Shown here: positions 6,498-7,244 of the stretch, piece after piece
How positions within the stretch are numbered: the stretch's first letter is position 1
Layout: every line of letters starts with the position of its first letter
Assembly: GCA_003240795.1 (NCBI GenBank)
Contig: QFNK01000088.1
Span: 1-7,244, forward strand
Reading direction: 5' to 3'
Source of the DNA: Micavibrio aeruginosavorus
GTDB lineage: Bacteria > Pseudomonadota > Alphaproteobacteria > Micavibrionales > Micavibrionaceae
DNA length: 7,244 nucleotides
Translations under genes and position numbers: made by a program
The notes under the pieces: model-generated
What the model was told of the DNA's origin: nothing
The model's database searches: none
What the model saw: only the letters and a program-made list of their open reading frames with translations

Positions 6498-7244
6498 AGC
6501 CTTACAGTTTTCAATCTCAAAGCATTTGCAATCACGGATACGGAACTGAGCGCCATCGCGGCGGCTGCCATCACAGGACTAAGCAACACGCCAAAAACGG
6601 GATATAAGATGCCCGCCGCCACTGGAACGCCCGCCATATTATAGATGAAGGCAAAGAACAGGTTCTGGCGGATATTCCGCATCACGGATTTGGAGAGTTT
6701 CTGCGCCCGTGCGATGCCCATAAGATCACCCCTCAACAATGTTACACCCGCACTTTCCATCGCCACATCAGTTCCAGTCCCCATCGCAATACCGATATCG
6801 GCGGCGGCCAACGCCGGAGCGTCGTTTGTGCCGTCCCCCGCCATCGCCACGATACGCCCTTCGCTTTGCAGTTTCTTGACGATACGGCCCTTGTCTTCGG
6901 GCAGGACTTCGGCTTCGACCTCGTCAATACCCAACTGACGCGCCACGGCCTGCGCGGTGGTTTTATTATCGCCCGTGAGCATCACCACGCGGATTCCGGC
7001 ATTTTGCAGCTCCTTCACCGCTTGCGGCGTGGTTTCCTTGATCGGATCGGCAATGGCGAGAAGTCCCACCGCTTTGCCATCGACCGCCGCGAATATCACC
7101 GTTGCACCGTCCTTGCGTAAAGCATCGCCCTCAGCTTCCAAATCGGAAACATCAACACCCAGATCATTCATCATCTTGACGTTTCCAAGCGCGACGGCGC
7201 GGTCAGATACTTTACCCACCACGCCTTTTCCAGTGGGCGAGTCG
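6494..7244 (-). CDS. copA: Cu(I)-translocating P1B-type ATPase, CopA-type, C-terminal part (5' end beyond window)
   Basis: The frame is open from the right edge to a TAA at 6494-6496, giving 249 residues of the C-terminus. A GTG at 7220-7222 is not the start, because homologous sequence (DSPTGKG) continues upstream. Visible in order are the nucleotide-domain G-x-G motif (TGKGVVG, about residues 4-10), MLTGDN (88-93), the hinge motif GDGTNDAPAL (136-145), and MGTGTDVAMESAGVTLLRGD. The last two membrane helices follow with YN (201-202) and MALSS (230-234), which match the Cu(I)-binding signatures of TM7 and TM8 in P1B-1 pumps. The protein exports Cu(I) from cytosol to periplasm using ATP. The phosphorylation motif DKTGT, the CPC helix and any N-terminal metal domains lie outside the window. 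The hinge has T where most copper pumps have I or V (GDGINDAP). It is convergent with the DUF305 pair. Confidence 0.95.
   Translation of the reverse strand, partial: DSPTGKGVVGKVSDRAVALGNVKMMNDLGVDVSDLEAEGDALRKDGATVIFAAVDGKAVGLLAIADPIKETTPQAVKELQNAGIRVVMLTGDNKTTAQAVARQLGIDEVEAEVLPEDKGRIVKKLQSEGRIVAMAGDGTNDAPALAAADIGIAMGTGTDVAMESAGVTLLRGDLMGIARAQKLSKSVMRNIRQNLFFAFIYNMAGVPVAAGILYPVFGVLLSPVMAAAAMALSSVSVIANALRLKTVRL

Noticed and set aside
7220..7222. GTG as the start of a short 242-codon protein
   Set aside because: The frame and ATPase homology (TGKG motif) continue upstream to the window edge, so this is an internal valine codon.

Overview
The window is a copper/silver resistance block from a Gram-negative bacterium. 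The evidence is two RND-type proteins, several export signals and a P1B-type ATPase. The GC-rich codon use and the style of the CusA and CopA sequences suggest a proteobacterium, perhaps an alphaproteobacterium, but that assignment is an inference from memory and not proven here. There are no RNA genes, CRISPR arrays, transposases or origins that I can support.

Layout from left to right. Positions 1-106 (minus) hold the start of an unrecognised exported protein that is cut by the window edge. Positions 204-263 (minus) hold a 19-codon ORF that is only a signal peptide; its ATG overlaps the cusA stop as ATGA. Positions 260-3430 (minus) are a complete cusA-like RND pump, and 3420-4805 (minus) a cusB-like periplasmic adaptor with an extra Cys/His/Met metal-binding module near its N-terminus. 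Positions 4861-5271 (minus) encode a small exported Cys/Met-containing protein that leads this operon. Positions 5272-5414 are an AT-rich divergent promoter region with three inverted repeats. Positions 5415-5975 and 6018-6497 (plus) encode two DUF305-family proteins, one periplasmic with two DUF305 units and a Met-rich linker, the other membrane-anchored with one unit. Positions 6494-7244 (minus) are the C-terminal part of a CopA-type Cu(I) P-type ATPase that runs off the right edge. Its stop codon shares bases with the stop of the second DUF305 gene.

How they fit together (inference from family knowledge): CopA moves cytosolic Cu(I) into the periplasm. The DUF305 proteins and the small Cys/Met protein could bind or buffer it there, and CusBA would carry periplasmic Cu(I)/Ag(I) out through an outer-membrane channel. 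Neither the channel gene (cusC/tolC-like), a CusF chaperone nor a regulator is visible in the window. The DUF305 pair is visibly more AT-rich than the flanking pump genes, so the locus looks assembled from modules of different origin.
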